From Bacteroidales bacterium (GTDB lineage: Bacteria > Bacteroidota > Bacteroidia > Bacteroidales > UBA10428), in contig JAFGOZ010000143.1 in NCBI GenBank assembly GCA_016926235.1, positions 1 through 64,000 on the forward strand: a stretch of DNA of 64,000 bases. The letters are read 5' to 3'. Positions 16,455 to 25,865 of this stretch are shown here, one piece after another. A model generated the notes under the pieces. It had not been told where the DNA came from, made no database searches, and saw only the letters and a program-made list of their open reading frames with translations. The stretch's first letter is position 1, and each line of letters begins with the position of its first letter. The translations under genes were made by a program, and so were the position numbers.

Positions 16455-19070
16455 TTATTCGACGTTTAACACCTTAGATTCACCTTCTGCAGAAGAACCA
16501 CCTATCATTATTAAATAGCCATCTGCAGATTGCTTAAAGTCATTTGCTGTATCATCCCAAAAACTTAACATTTGAGGTGTAATTAAAAAGTTCACTTCTA
16601 CTGTTTCTCCTTTGGGGATATATATGCGTTGAAATCCCTTCAAATATTTATCGTAATAATCAGCTATATCGTGCTTTTTTTCAATATACAATTGCACCAC
16701 TTCCTCACCATCAAAATCGCCACTGTTGGTTATTTTAACCTTTGCAGTCAAGGATTCGCCCTTATTAACAACCATTTTATCAAGTATTACAGGTGAATAT
16801 GTAAACTTTGTATAACTTAGTCCATAACCAAAAGGATATAACGCATCGCCCTCAAAATAACGATATGTTCTGTTTTTCATAGAATAATCCTCAAATGGAG
16901 GCAGATCATTTACTGATTTATAAAAGGTTACCGGCAATCTGCCTGAAGGGTTGTACTTTCCGAATAAAACATCTGCAATAGCCTCTCCTCCGGCTTGTCC
17001 CGGATACCATGCTTCTACTATTGCCGGTATATTTTTATTCTCCCAGTTAATTGAAAGTGCACTACCATTAAGCAAAACCAATACAACTGGTTTGCCAAGA
17101 GCATGAATCTTTTTAATAAGATTTTGCTGTACTGCAGGTAAATCCAGGCTTGTACGGTCTCCAGAACGAAAGCCTTCCAAGTCTACCTTCATCTCCTCTC
17201 CTTCCAAGCGGGGTGACAAGCCCATACATAAAATAACAACATCTGCTTGTCTGGCTGCCTGTAAAGCTTCACTCATTAAATTCAATCCGGGAACTGACCA
17301 CTGCAGCTGCACACATGCATCACCAATCGTATTTGCATATTCAAGCTTGAAATTATATGGTTTACCTGCTTCAAGATGCACTTTCTTGTATCTCTTTGCT
17401 GAATGATGCACGCTTTTGTATTTTACTAAAAGACTGTCCTCAAAATATAGCTTATAATTCGTCATTCCTTCTGCACCCAGAAAATATTCACCAGTTTTAT
17501 CAGGAATTATAAAACCTGTCCAACGGATTGAAAAATTATCATCATCCAGATCAGGGTGCGGAGATTTATCCCACCAGTAAAAATCAATACTTTCATGGAT
17601 GCCACTTGCAATTGGATCTCCAACACATTCTGAACTGTCAAAAAATTCATATTTTACACCTTTTTGACTTGCGGTTGCAGCTGTAAATAATACCGTTTTT
17701 GAAATTGGTTCCATCATGGGCAATCCATCCGCAAATTCACATCCCAAGGCATATAAAACTTTTGTCTTTCCGGCTTTTTCCTTAATCCCATTTAAAGGAG
17801 TAACAGGTTCAGATGGAATACCGTTATAATTACCCAGTAATGATTCTATATTGTCTGCATTGGGACCAATCACGGCAATTGTCTTAATATCATTGCTTAA
17901 TGGCAGAAGCTGTTTTTCATTCTTTAACAGAACTATGGACTTCCTTGCTGCCTGAAGTGCTACTCTGCTGTGTTTATTACAATCTACTAACTGGTATGAG
18001 TAACCAGAATAAGGCACAATGCTGTCAGGATCAAACATACCCAGCTTAATACGTGCATTTAATAATCTTCTCAAAGCAATATCAATATCCTCTTCTGTTA
18101 TTAATCCTTTCTCGAGAGCTTCGGTTAAATATTTATAATAATCACCGCAATTTAAATCCGTTCCTGATTTTAATGCCATAGCAACTGCTTCAGCTTCACT
18201 CTGAACTACTTTATGGCCTAAGTGAATATCACTAACCGCACCACAATCTGAAACCACGTATCCATTAAACCCCCATTCATCACGCAGAATATTTCCAAGT
18301 AATGGATCGCTACCGCAACAAGGTTTATCTCTAAAAGCATTGTAAGCACACATAACAGATTGTACATCAGCCTGTTTTACCGTCATTTCAAAAGCATACA
18401 GGTAGGTTTCTCTCAGGTCTTTTTCGCTCACATCTATATTAAAAGAGTGCCTGTCAGGTTCGGGTCCGCTATGAACTGCATAATGTTTTGAAGTAGCAAT
18501 TGTCTTTAAATATTTAGGATCATCCCCCTGCATTCCTTTAATAAAAGTAATAGCCATAACACCAGTAAGATAAGGATCCTCTCCATAAGTTTCCATTCCC
18601 CTGCCCCAGCGAGGATCGCGAAAAATATTTATATTTGGAGACCAGAACGTTAATCCCTGGTATATCCCGTGTTTATTCCTTCTGACAAATTCATGATATT
18701 TGGCCCTAGCTTCAGTAGAAATTACATCTGCTACCTGAAACATCTGTGCTGTATCGAACATAGCTGCCAACCCAATTGCCTGAGGAAATACAGTAGCTCT
18801 GCCTGAACGGGCTACACCGTGGAGGGCTTCATTCCACCAGTTATATTCAGGTATTCCCAATCTTTCAATTGCCGGGGCATCATATTTTAACTGATTGATT
18901 TTCTCCTCAATAGTCATCCGAGATAATAAATCTTCAATACGATCCTCAATGGACAATTCTGTATTTTTAAACGGGTAATTAGTTTTTCCTTTACTATTTT
19001 TACATGTAAATAACACCCATGCGCCAATTATAAAAAGTATGATTCTTAATCCAGATTTAATGTATTTCAT
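16455..19070 (-). CDS. Glycoside hydrolase family 3 lipoprotein with PA14 insert
   Basis: The 871-residue enzyme has a lipoprotein-like leader (hydrophobic residues 8-22, then TC). The GH3 N-terminal barrel contains YNWWNEALHGVAR, DPRWGRGMETYGEDP, KHYAVHSGPEPDRH and the nucleophile motif VVSDCGAV with Asp275. The second GH3 domain is interrupted by a PA14 domain (about residues 450-590, ending VQLQWSVP), and a fibronectin III-like domain closes the protein. The HGVARSGRATVFPQAI text and the PA14 insert match bacterial beta-xylosidase and beta-glucosidase types such as Prevotella Xyl3A. A xylosidase acting on xylan fragments is the most likely role here; the exact sugar is not decided by sequence. 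Confidence 0.88.
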   Translation of the reverse strand: MKYIKSGLRIILFIIGAWVLFTCKNSKGKTNYPFKNTELSIEDRIEDLLSRMTIEEKINQLKYDAPAIERLGIPEYNWWNEALHGVARSGRATVFPQAIGLAAMFDTAQMFQVADVISTEARAKYHEFVRRNKHGIYQGLTFWSPNINIFRDPRWGRGMETYGEDPYLTGVMAITFIKGMQGDDPKYLKTIATSKHYAVHSGPEPDRHSFNIDVSEKDLRETYLYAFEMTVKQADVQSVMCAYNAFRDKPCCGSDPLLGNILRDEWGFNGYVVSDCGAVSDIHLGHKVVQSEAEAVAMALKSGTDLNCGDYYKYLTEALEKGLITEEDIDIALRRLLNARIKLGMFDPDSIVPYSGYSYQLVDCNKHSRVALQAARKSIVLLKNEKQLLPLSNDIKTIAVIGPNADNIESLLGNYNGIPSEPVTPLNGIKEKAGKTKVLYALGCEFADGLPMMEPISKTVLFTAATASQKGVKYEFFDSSECVGDPIASGIHESIDFYWWDKSPHPDLDDDNFSIRWTGFIIPDKTGEYFLGAEGMTNYKLYFEDSLLVKYKSVHHSAKRYKKVHLEAGKPYNFKLEYANTIGDACVQLQWSVPGLNLMSEALQAARQADVVILCMGLSPRLEGEEMKVDLEGFRSGDRTSLDLPAVQQNLIKKIHALGKPVVLVLLNGSALSINWENKNIPAIVEAWYPGQAGGEAIADVLFGKYNPSGRLPVTFYKSVNDLPPFEDYSMKNRTYRYFEGDALYPFGYGLSYTKFTYSPVILDKMVVNKGESLTAKVKITNSGDFDGEEVVQLYIEKKHDIADYYDKYLKGFQRIYIPKGETVEVNFLITPQMLSFWDDTANDFKQSADGYLIMIGGSSAEGESKVLNVE

Positions 19071-19411
19071 AGAGAGTTCAATTTATTTTTGCCTAAATTA
19101 ATAAATACCCAAAATACTTTTAACATAATATTAAAAAAAAAGAATATTTCTCAATGCACTGATAATTCTCCAATTAAACCAACCTAACGATGGAAATACT
19201 TATTTATTAACACTTCCATAACTTTATTCTTTTGCAACCGTATAATAACAATTAAAATAAATTTGATTACATTTTTTTTTATATATTAACAAATAAAACA
19301 TTTTAAGAATATAAAAATTTGTCTATTTTTAATTTATTACTATTTTAGATGTTTTTTTACGAATATATAAAGTTTTTACGCTGATATTCAACAACAATTC
19401 AATAGTCTAAT
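19071..19411. other. AT-rich divergent intergenic region, nothing recognised
   Basis: This 341-bp stretch between the GH3 gene (minus) and the kinase gene (plus) is very AT-rich. I find no hairpin of note, no convincing -7 box with correct spacing and no small gene. Confidence 0.5.
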
Positions 19412-21319
19412 TTGAATAACATACCTCTACATATTGCATCAGAAGTTTTTTCTTCGAAAGAGATACACTCCGTTTTAATAAAAGTCAATTTTTTTACTGT
19501 TTCAAATCTGGTTTTTATTTCTATAATACTAATATTATTAATCCTGCTTATATTGGCCTACCGTTCAAAAGGGAAAGTCGTTAAACCCCAACCTGCATCA
19601 TCTAATGAACCAATAAACGGAAATGCAATATTAGAGCGCAATCAGCTTCGTACACTTATTGACGCAATGCCAGATTTCATATATATCAAAGATAAGGATA
19701 GCAAATTTTTACTTGCCAATAAAAACACAGCTCAAATGTGTGGTTTTAGTTCTCCTGATGAACTCATAGGTAAAACTGACAAAGATATTTACTCATCAGA
19801 TATGGCAAATGGTTTTTATTCTGACGAACAGGAAATAATTAAAACTGGGAAACCACTGATAAACCATGAAGAACCAGTTAAAGACTCAAATGGAAACGAC
19901 TTATGGCTATCAACAACTAAAGTGCCCTTGTTGGATGAAAATGGTAAAATAGTTGGCATTATCGGAGTTGGGAGAGACATAACGGCACTTAAGAAAACCG
20001 AAGAATCTTTAAAATTTCAGACCAGCGAGTTAAGTGAGATAAATACCCTTTTAGAAGAAAGACAGGAAGAAATACTCAGACAATCAGAAGAACTAAAAAC
20101 AAATTCGGAAAAACTATTAGCTGAAAGGAACCAGATTCGCACCCTTATTGATAATCTTCCGGACTCTATCTACTTTAAAGATGCCGAAGCCCGTTTTATA
20201 ATCGCAAATAATACTGTAATTAAAGTAACCAAAGCCGGCACCCTTGAAAACCTGATTGGCAAAAATGACTTTGAATTCTATCCTAAAAAACTGGCTGAAA
20301 AATTTTATTATGACGACCTGAGTGTAATAAAATCGGGGAAACCAATAATTAGAGAAGAAGTAGGATATGACAGGGACGGTAACGAGGTAATTAAACTTAC
20401 TACCAAAGTACCTCTAATCGACCAAAACGGCGTTGTAACAGGGCTTGTTGGAATAGGAAGAGATATCACAAAGCTTAAACTTACCGAGCAAAGACTTATT
20501 GAACAAACAGAACATCTTCAGGAAATAAATGTTTTATTGGAAGAGAGACAGGAAGAAATATTCCAGCAATCGGAAGAATTAAAAACCCAGGCTGAAAATT
20601 TGAAAGAAGCCAATGAAGAACTTGAAAAACTTAACGCTACAAAAGATAAATTTTTCTCAATCATAGCTCATGATCTGAAAAATCCATTTCACGCGATAAC
20701 CGGCTTTTCAGATTTACTCATCAGAAAGTTCAGGGAAATGAATGACAGTAAGATTGAAGAACTAATCAACCTGGTTTATATTACATCAGAAAGCGCATAC
20801 AGCCTTCTTGAAAATCTTCTTCAATGGGCCCGTACTCAAACCAACGAAATAAAATATGTACCGGAAACTATTAATGTATTCCAAATAGTAAATGAAAACA
20901 TTGGTTTGCTCACTGCAAGCGCTAAAAAGAAAAATATATCACTTACCTCGGAATTAGAAGAAAACACCAAAGCTTATGCAGATAAACAAATGGTTTACGC
21001 TGTTATCAGGAACCTTATTAATAATGCATTAAAATTCACTAAATCCGGAGGGAAAGTCATGGTCACTTCAAAAAACACTGAAAAGTATGTTGAAATCAGT
21101 GTGAGTGATACAGGATTAGGAATAAGAGAAGAAGATATTGACAAACTATTCCGGATTGATAAATTTCATTCGACTACAGGCACTTCTGGTGAAACAGGAA
21201 CTGGTCTGGGACTAATTATCTGTAGCGAATTTATTAAGAAAAATGGTGGCAAAATGAATGTTACCAGTGAACTGGGCAAAGGAAGCACATTTACATTTAC
21301 ACTTCCGTTGCCACAATAG
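19412..21319 (+). CDS. Membrane PAS-PAS sensor histidine kinase
   Basis: The 635-residue kinase has one membrane segment (about residues 29-49). It then has two PAS domains (about 72-195 and 240-357), each beginning with a RNQ[LI]RTLIDxxPD[FS]IY[IF]KD-type text and followed by a coiled coil containing LLEERQEEI. The HisKA domain has phosphoacceptor His420 in SIIAHDLKNPFH, and the HATPase domain has the N box (RNLINNALKFT) and the GTGLGL motif. The start is TTG at 19412, because the first ATG lies after the membrane helix. No response regulator adjoins it. The two PAS domains look like an internal duplication. Confidence 0.88.
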   Translation: MNNIPLHIASEVFSSKEIHSVLIKVNFFTVSNLVFISIILILLILLILAYRSKGKVVKPQPASSNEPINGNAILERNQLRTLIDAMPDFIYIKDKDSKFLLANKNTAQMCGFSSPDELIGKTDKDIYSSDMANGFYSDEQEIIKTGKPLINHEEPVKDSNGNDLWLSTTKVPLLDENGKIVGIIGVGRDITALKKTEESLKFQTSELSEINTLLEERQEEILRQSEELKTNSEKLLAERNQIRTLIDNLPDSIYFKDAEARFIIANNTVIKVTKAGTLENLIGKNDFEFYPKKLAEKFYYDDLSVIKSGKPIIREEVGYDRDGNEVIKLTTKVPLIDQNGVVTGLVGIGRDITKLKLTEQRLIEQTEHLQEINVLLEERQEEIFQQSEELKTQAENLKEANEELEKLNATKDKFFSIIAHDLKNPFHAITGFSDLLIRKFREMNDSKIEELINLVYITSESAYSLLENLLQWARTQTNEIKYVPETINVFQIVNENIGLLTASAKKKNISLTSELEENTKAYADKQMVYAVIRNLINNALKFTKSGGKVMVTSKNTEKYVEISVSDTGLGIREEDIDKLFRIDKFHSTTGTSGETGTGLGLIICSEFIKKNGGKMNVTSELGKGSTFTFTLPLPQ

Positions 21320-21358
21320 ATATGTGTTTTAACTACATAACATCCAAATCCTAACCAT

Positions 21359-21829
21359 ATGAAGACTATTAAAAACATCGGTTTAATCATCCTTTTCACA
21401 CTTGTTCTGTTTGCGTGTAAAAAAGATGAAGTATTACCCTACAAAATGACAGCTACAGTTGGAGGTGAAGAATGGAAAACCAGGGCTCCAATAGGTGTTC
21501 AAAAGGATAATACATTTACTATTCAAGGTACCTCCCTCGAAGGTAAAATTATTATACTTACGATATTTGGAACGGAAGTAAAAACATATAATCTAAATCC
21601 TGAATCTTTACAGGCGCAATGCAGTATTTTATATAAAGAATCTGCAAGCACATCTGAAGAAGATACATATTCCGGATTTGAAGGATCAATTGTAGTAACA
21701 GAAATTAATACTTCAAAAAATCAAATTTCCGGAACTTTTAATTTCACAGTACGCAAGGTTTCAAACCCTGCTGAAAGCCTGTTTATTACAGATGGAGAAT
21801 TTGATGAAGTGCGTTATACTATTCAATAG
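21359..21829 (+). CDS. Small lipoprotein of DUF6252 type
   Basis: This 156-residue protein has a clear lipoprotein signal (LIILFTLVLFAC, lipid Cys20) followed by a beta-rich domain with MTATVGGEEWKT near the start and QISGTFNFTVRK near the end. This pattern resembles DUF6252 lipoproteins of Bacteroidota, which have no known function. It lies 39 bp downstream of the kinase gene on the same strand, so cotranscription is possible. Confidence 0.65.
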   Translation: MKTIKNIGLIILFTLVLFACKKDEVLPYKMTATVGGEEWKTRAPIGVQKDNTFTIQGTSLEGKIIILTIFGTEVKTYNLNPESLQAQCSILYKESASTSEEDTYSGFEGSIVVTEINTSKNQISGTFNFTVRKVSNPAESLFITDGEFDEVRYTIQ

Positions 21830-21865
21830 ATATTTTTATTAAAAACGTGTATAGTAGATGTAACT

Positions 21866-22573
21866 TTAGGTAAGGTTAGTAAAATCGATTTCCTTCGATT
21901 GATCAATCTCAAACAACTTACCATCTTCACATTTTAATGTACGGGCGGTAAACTTTTTTAACAGGGTATAGTTATGTGTTGCCATTATTACAGCTCTTCC
22001 GGAACTACTTATGTCTGTAAGCAATTTCAATATCTCATTTGAAGTTTCAGGATCAAGATTACCTGTGGGCTCATCTGCAAGGATTATATCCGGATTGTTT
22101 AGCAATGCCCGGGCAATAACCACCCTTTGTTGTTCTCCCCCTGACAATTGATGAGGCATCTTATAGCCTTTATAGCCCAATCCTACTTTCTCCAGTACTT
22201 CAACAATCCTATCATTTATTTCCTTCTTATTTTTCCAACCTGTAGCTTTCAATACAAATGCCAGGTTATCATATACTGAACGGTCTATTAACAACTTAAA
22301 ATCCTGGAATACCACACCAATTTTTCTCCGCAAAAAAGGCACCTGCTTGGCTTTCATTCGCTTAAGGTTAAACCCGGCAACATTTGCTTCTCCCACCTTT
22401 AAAGGTAACTCAGCATATATAGTTTTTATTAAACTGGATTTCCCACTTCCCACCTTTCCAATTAAATACACAAATTCTCCTCTGTTCAGGGAAAAATTAA
22501 CGTCAGTTAAAACCTGAAGCTCATCCTGGTAAATATTGGATTTATTAAACTCAACGATCGTATCAAATGACAT
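21866..22573 (-). CDS. ftsE: FtsE-like ABC transporter ATP-binding protein
   Basis: The 235-residue ATPase has a Walker A (GKVGSGKSS), Q-loop (VVFQDFKLL), signature LSGGEQQRV, Walker B with D-loop (IILADEPTGNLD) and switch histidine (MATHN). The FQDFKLLIDRSVYDNLAF and ATHNYTLLKKF texts are characteristic of FtsE, which with FtsX controls cell-wall hydrolases at division. No FtsX gene is adjacent; in Bacteroidota the two are often apart. It is a single gene, convergent with the lipoprotein gene. LolD or MacB type ATPases are the main alternative. Confidence 0.78.
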   Translation of the reverse strand: MSFDTIVEFNKSNIYQDELQVLTDVNFSLNRGEFVYLIGKVGSGKSSLIKTIYAELPLKVGEANVAGFNLKRMKAKQVPFLRRKIGVVFQDFKLLIDRSVYDNLAFVLKATGWKNKKEINDRIVEVLEKVGLGYKGYKMPHQLSGGEQQRVVIARALLNNPDIILADEPTGNLDPETSNEILKLLTDISSSGRAVIMATHNYTLLKKFTARTLKCEDGKLFEIDQSKEIDFTNLT

Positions 22574-22700
22574 AATTATAATTATTATGTTGAATAAGGT
22601 ACAAATATACTACATGAATAATACATAATAAAATACATAATTAACAGTTATATGTTAATTAAAAAGAAATATCATTCTCCTATACAGATTTGTTTTTCCT

Positions 22701-22708
22701 TAATTTTG
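22701..22708 (+). promoter_or_regulatory. -7 promoter box of the TPR gene
   Basis: TAATTTTG matches TAnnTTTG, 75 bases before the ATG. A -33 element at the usual spacing is not clear. Confidence 0.4.
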
Positions 22709-22783
22709 AATCAATTTGGCAGAAAATAAGACTCTTTATATGAGCATAAAAAGTCAAAAAGCATGTAACAAAAACATTTTCAG

Positions 22784-25700
22784 ATGAAACCAGCATACAC
22801 AATGTTTATTTTGTTCTGTTTAAACAGTATTATCCTGTTTTCACAGCAGACACCTTTTTATACAGGATCAGACTCAAAATATAATAAAGCAGTGGACTTG
22901 TTTAACAGACAAAAATATGGACAAGCACAAGAGCTTTTTAAAACGTATATTGAAGAAAACCCCATAACCACAACTGAGACACTCATTGAGGCTGAATACT
23001 ATAATGCGATGTGTGCATTAAACCTCATGAATGATGACGCAGAATATCTTGTATTTCAATTCGTTGCGCATTATCCGGAAAGTCCAAAGGTAAATCAATT
23101 GAAATTTGAACTGGCAAAATATCATTATCAGAACAAAAAGAATAACAATACACTTAAAGCTTTAAAATCTGTTGACCACAATCAATTAACACCTGAAGAG
23201 CAAGCAGAATACTTCTTTATGAAAGGGTATTCCCTTTTCATGAAAAATGATTATGATGAGGCCCGGGTAGCATTTTACGAGATAATTGACAAAGACACCA
23301 AGTTTACATCTCCAGCAATCTACTATTATTCTCATATTAATTACACGCAAGAAAACTACCAGACTGCGCTTGAAGGATTTAATCGCCTGAAAGATGATGA
23401 AACCTTTTCTCCCATTGCCCCTTACTACATCGTTCAAATACTTTTCATACAAAAGAAATACCAGGAAATTGTTGAATATGCCCCTCCTATCCTTGAAAAT
23501 GTCACAAAAAAAAGGAAAGCAGAGGTCGCTAAAATAATCGGGTTGTCATACTATAATATGAAGCAATATAAAGATGCTATTCCATATTTAATTATCTATA
23601 CAGAAGATACAGAATCGGTTGATAAAGAAGATTGGTATCAACTTGGTTATTCATATTATTTTGAAAAACAATATGATAAAGCCGTTGAAGCTTTTAAAAA
23701 GATTGCCTATGGAAATAACGCCTTAAGCCAAAATGGCTTATACCACCTTGCTGACTGTTACTTAAAGCTTAATAAAAAAGATGAAGCACGTATGGCTTTT
23801 ATGGGTGCATCTAAGATGGACTATGATAAAGATATAAAAGAAGATGCCTTATATCATTATGCTCTTGTAACTCATGAAACATCATTCTCTCCCTTCAACG
23901 AAACGATAAAGGCATTTGAAGAATACCTGAAGCTTTATCCCCGAAGCCCCAGAAATGATGAAGTGTATAAACATCTTGCTGTAGTATACCTGCATACAAA
24001 GAATTATAAGGCAGCATATGAATCTATGCAAAAGATTAAAAATCCAAATGAAAGCATTAACAAAGCCAAACAAAAAATAACCTATTACAGAGGGCTTGAA
24101 TTATTCAACAACCTGGCTTTTGACGAGGCTTTAAAAATGTTTGATATCTCCCTTGAAAATCAGGAATATGATGCCCTGCTGGCTGCTCAGGCTTATTACT
24201 GGAGCGGAGAAGCCTGTTACAGGCTTGAAGAATTTGACGAAGCCCTGGAAAAATATAATTCTTTTCTTGAAAGTAATTTAGCAAAACGCGTCCCTGAATA
24301 TTCCCAGATTCATTACAATATGGGATATTGTTTTTTCTCCAAAAAAGAATACCAAAAATCGTTAGAACAATTCTTAAAATTTGAAAGTACGGCTACATCT
24401 AAACCTTCAAATTTATTATACGATGCTTATAACCGGATAGCAGACTGTTACTACACTCTGACACAATATGATAATTCGCTTACATATTATAATAAGAATA
24501 TTACTGCTGGTAAGTTTGATGTAGAGTATGCTATGTACCAGAAGGGACAAGCTCTTGGTTTACTTAAAAGGCATCAGGAGAAGATCTCAATTGACAATAC
24601 ACTTATTACAAAATTCCCAAATTCACCCTATCAAGATGATGCCTTATTTGAGTTGGGAAAAACATATACCATTGTAAATGAAGACAATAAAGCCATTGAA
24701 AGTTATCAGACCATTATTAAAAACTATCCTAACAGCAGCTATTATAGTAAGGCATATGTACAATTGGGCTTAATCTATTATAATGATGGTAATAATGAAA
24801 AAGCACTGGAAACTTACAAGAAAGTTGTGGAAGGGTTCCCGGGATCAGCTGAATCAGAAAATGCCCTCACCGGTATTCGAAATATTTATGTTGATATGAA
24901 TAACATAGAGGCCTACTTTGCTTATGTTGAAAGTCTTGGCACTCAAACTAGTGTAAGTATGGCAGAACAAGACTCACTTTCCTATATCACAGCCGAAAAC
25001 CTATATATGACAGGAGATTGTGATAAGGCTAAAAGCAGCTTTATAAAATACATTGATCGCTTTAAAGATGGCAAGTTTCTTATAAATGCTCATTATTACA
25101 GTGGAGACTGTCAATACAAGTCACAAGAGTACGATGAAGCATTGGCTTCGTTTAATTACATACTTGATAAACCTAAGAATCCTTTTACAGAACCCGCATT
25201 TTTAGGTGCTGCAAATATTAATTACTGGAATAAAGATTATGAAGAAGCACTCAATAATTACATCCAGCTTGAAAATATTGCTGAAGTAAAAACAAACATC
25301 CAGGCAGCTAAAACAGGCCGGATGCGATGCTATTTTTACCTGAACAAATACGAAGAAGCAATTAAAGCAGCAACCCATGTACTCGAAGCTGAGAAACTAA
25401 CAGATAATATGAGAAGTGAAGCAAACTATATCATGGGTAAGTGCAAACTGGCTATTGGAGATTACGATGGAGCCATAGATCATTTATTGATACCTGCCAG
25501 AGATCTGTCTACTGATCGTGGGGCTGAATCAAAATACATGCTAGCCGATATTTATTATACAATGGGCAAGATCGTTGAATCAAGGGCCGTCATTTACGAC
25601 TTTATTGACAAAGGTACTCCCCATGAATACTGGCTGGCCAAAGCATTCATATTATTGTCAGATATATTCTCCGAAACCAATAATGAATTTCAGGCAGTAT

Positions 25701-25843
25701 ATACCTTACAAAGTATAATCGATGACTATTCTGTTCCTGATGATGGTATTATACAAACGGCAAAATCAAAAAAGGTCCTCATCCTTAATCAAATGCAGGA
25801 GAAAGGAATTAACATTGATGATGCAAACATAAAAATTGAGTAA
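22784..25843 (+). CDS. Large secreted tetratricopeptide repeat protein
   Basis: The 1019-residue protein has a signal peptide (residues 1-22, ending LFSQQ) and consists almost entirely of TPR helices from about residue 30 to 1000. Repeats such as YYNMKQYKDAIPYL, GYCFFSKKEYQKSLEQFLKFE and LGLIYYNDGNNEKALETYKKVVEGFP are visible. It is presumably a periplasmic or outer membrane scaffold. The next gene, an outer membrane barrel, begins 22 bp downstream, so the two are very probably translated together and may form one complex. The partner and process are unknown. Confidence 0.8.
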   Translation: MKPAYTMFILFCLNSIILFSQQTPFYTGSDSKYNKAVDLFNRQKYGQAQELFKTYIEENPITTTETLIEAEYYNAMCALNLMNDDAEYLVFQFVAHYPESPKVNQLKFELAKYHYQNKKNNNTLKALKSVDHNQLTPEEQAEYFFMKGYSLFMKNDYDEARVAFYEIIDKDTKFTSPAIYYYSHINYTQENYQTALEGFNRLKDDETFSPIAPYYIVQILFIQKKYQEIVEYAPPILENVTKKRKAEVAKIIGLSYYNMKQYKDAIPYLIIYTEDTESVDKEDWYQLGYSYYFEKQYDKAVEAFKKIAYGNNALSQNGLYHLADCYLKLNKKDEARMAFMGASKMDYDKDIKEDALYHYALVTHETSFSPFNETIKAFEEYLKLYPRSPRNDEVYKHLAVVYLHTKNYKAAYESMQKIKNPNESINKAKQKITYYRGLELFNNLAFDEALKMFDISLENQEYDALLAAQAYYWSGEACYRLEEFDEALEKYNSFLESNLAKRVPEYSQIHYNMGYCFFSKKEYQKSLEQFLKFESTATSKPSNLLYDAYNRIADCYYTLTQYDNSLTYYNKNITAGKFDVEYAMYQKGQALGLLKRHQEKISIDNTLITKFPNSPYQDDALFELGKTYTIVNEDNKAIESYQTIIKNYPNSSYYSKAYVQLGLIYYNDGNNEKALETYKKVVEGFPGSAESENALTGIRNIYVDMNNIEAYFAYVESLGTQTSVSMAEQDSLSYITAENLYMTGDCDKAKSSFIKYIDRFKDGKFLINAHYYSGDCQYKSQEYDEALASFNYILDKPKNPFTEPAFLGAANINYWNKDYEEALNNYIQLENIAEVKTNIQAAKTGRMRCYFYLNKYEEAIKAATHVLEAEKLTDNMRSEANYIMGKCKLAIGDYDGAIDHLLIPARDLSTDRGAESKYMLADIYYTMGKIVESRAVIYDFIDKGTPHEYWLAKAFILLSDIFSETNNEFQAVYTLQSIIDDYSVPDDGIIQTAKSKKVLILNQMQEKGINIDDANIKIE

Positions 25844-25865
25844 AAACATTCAAACAATCTATACA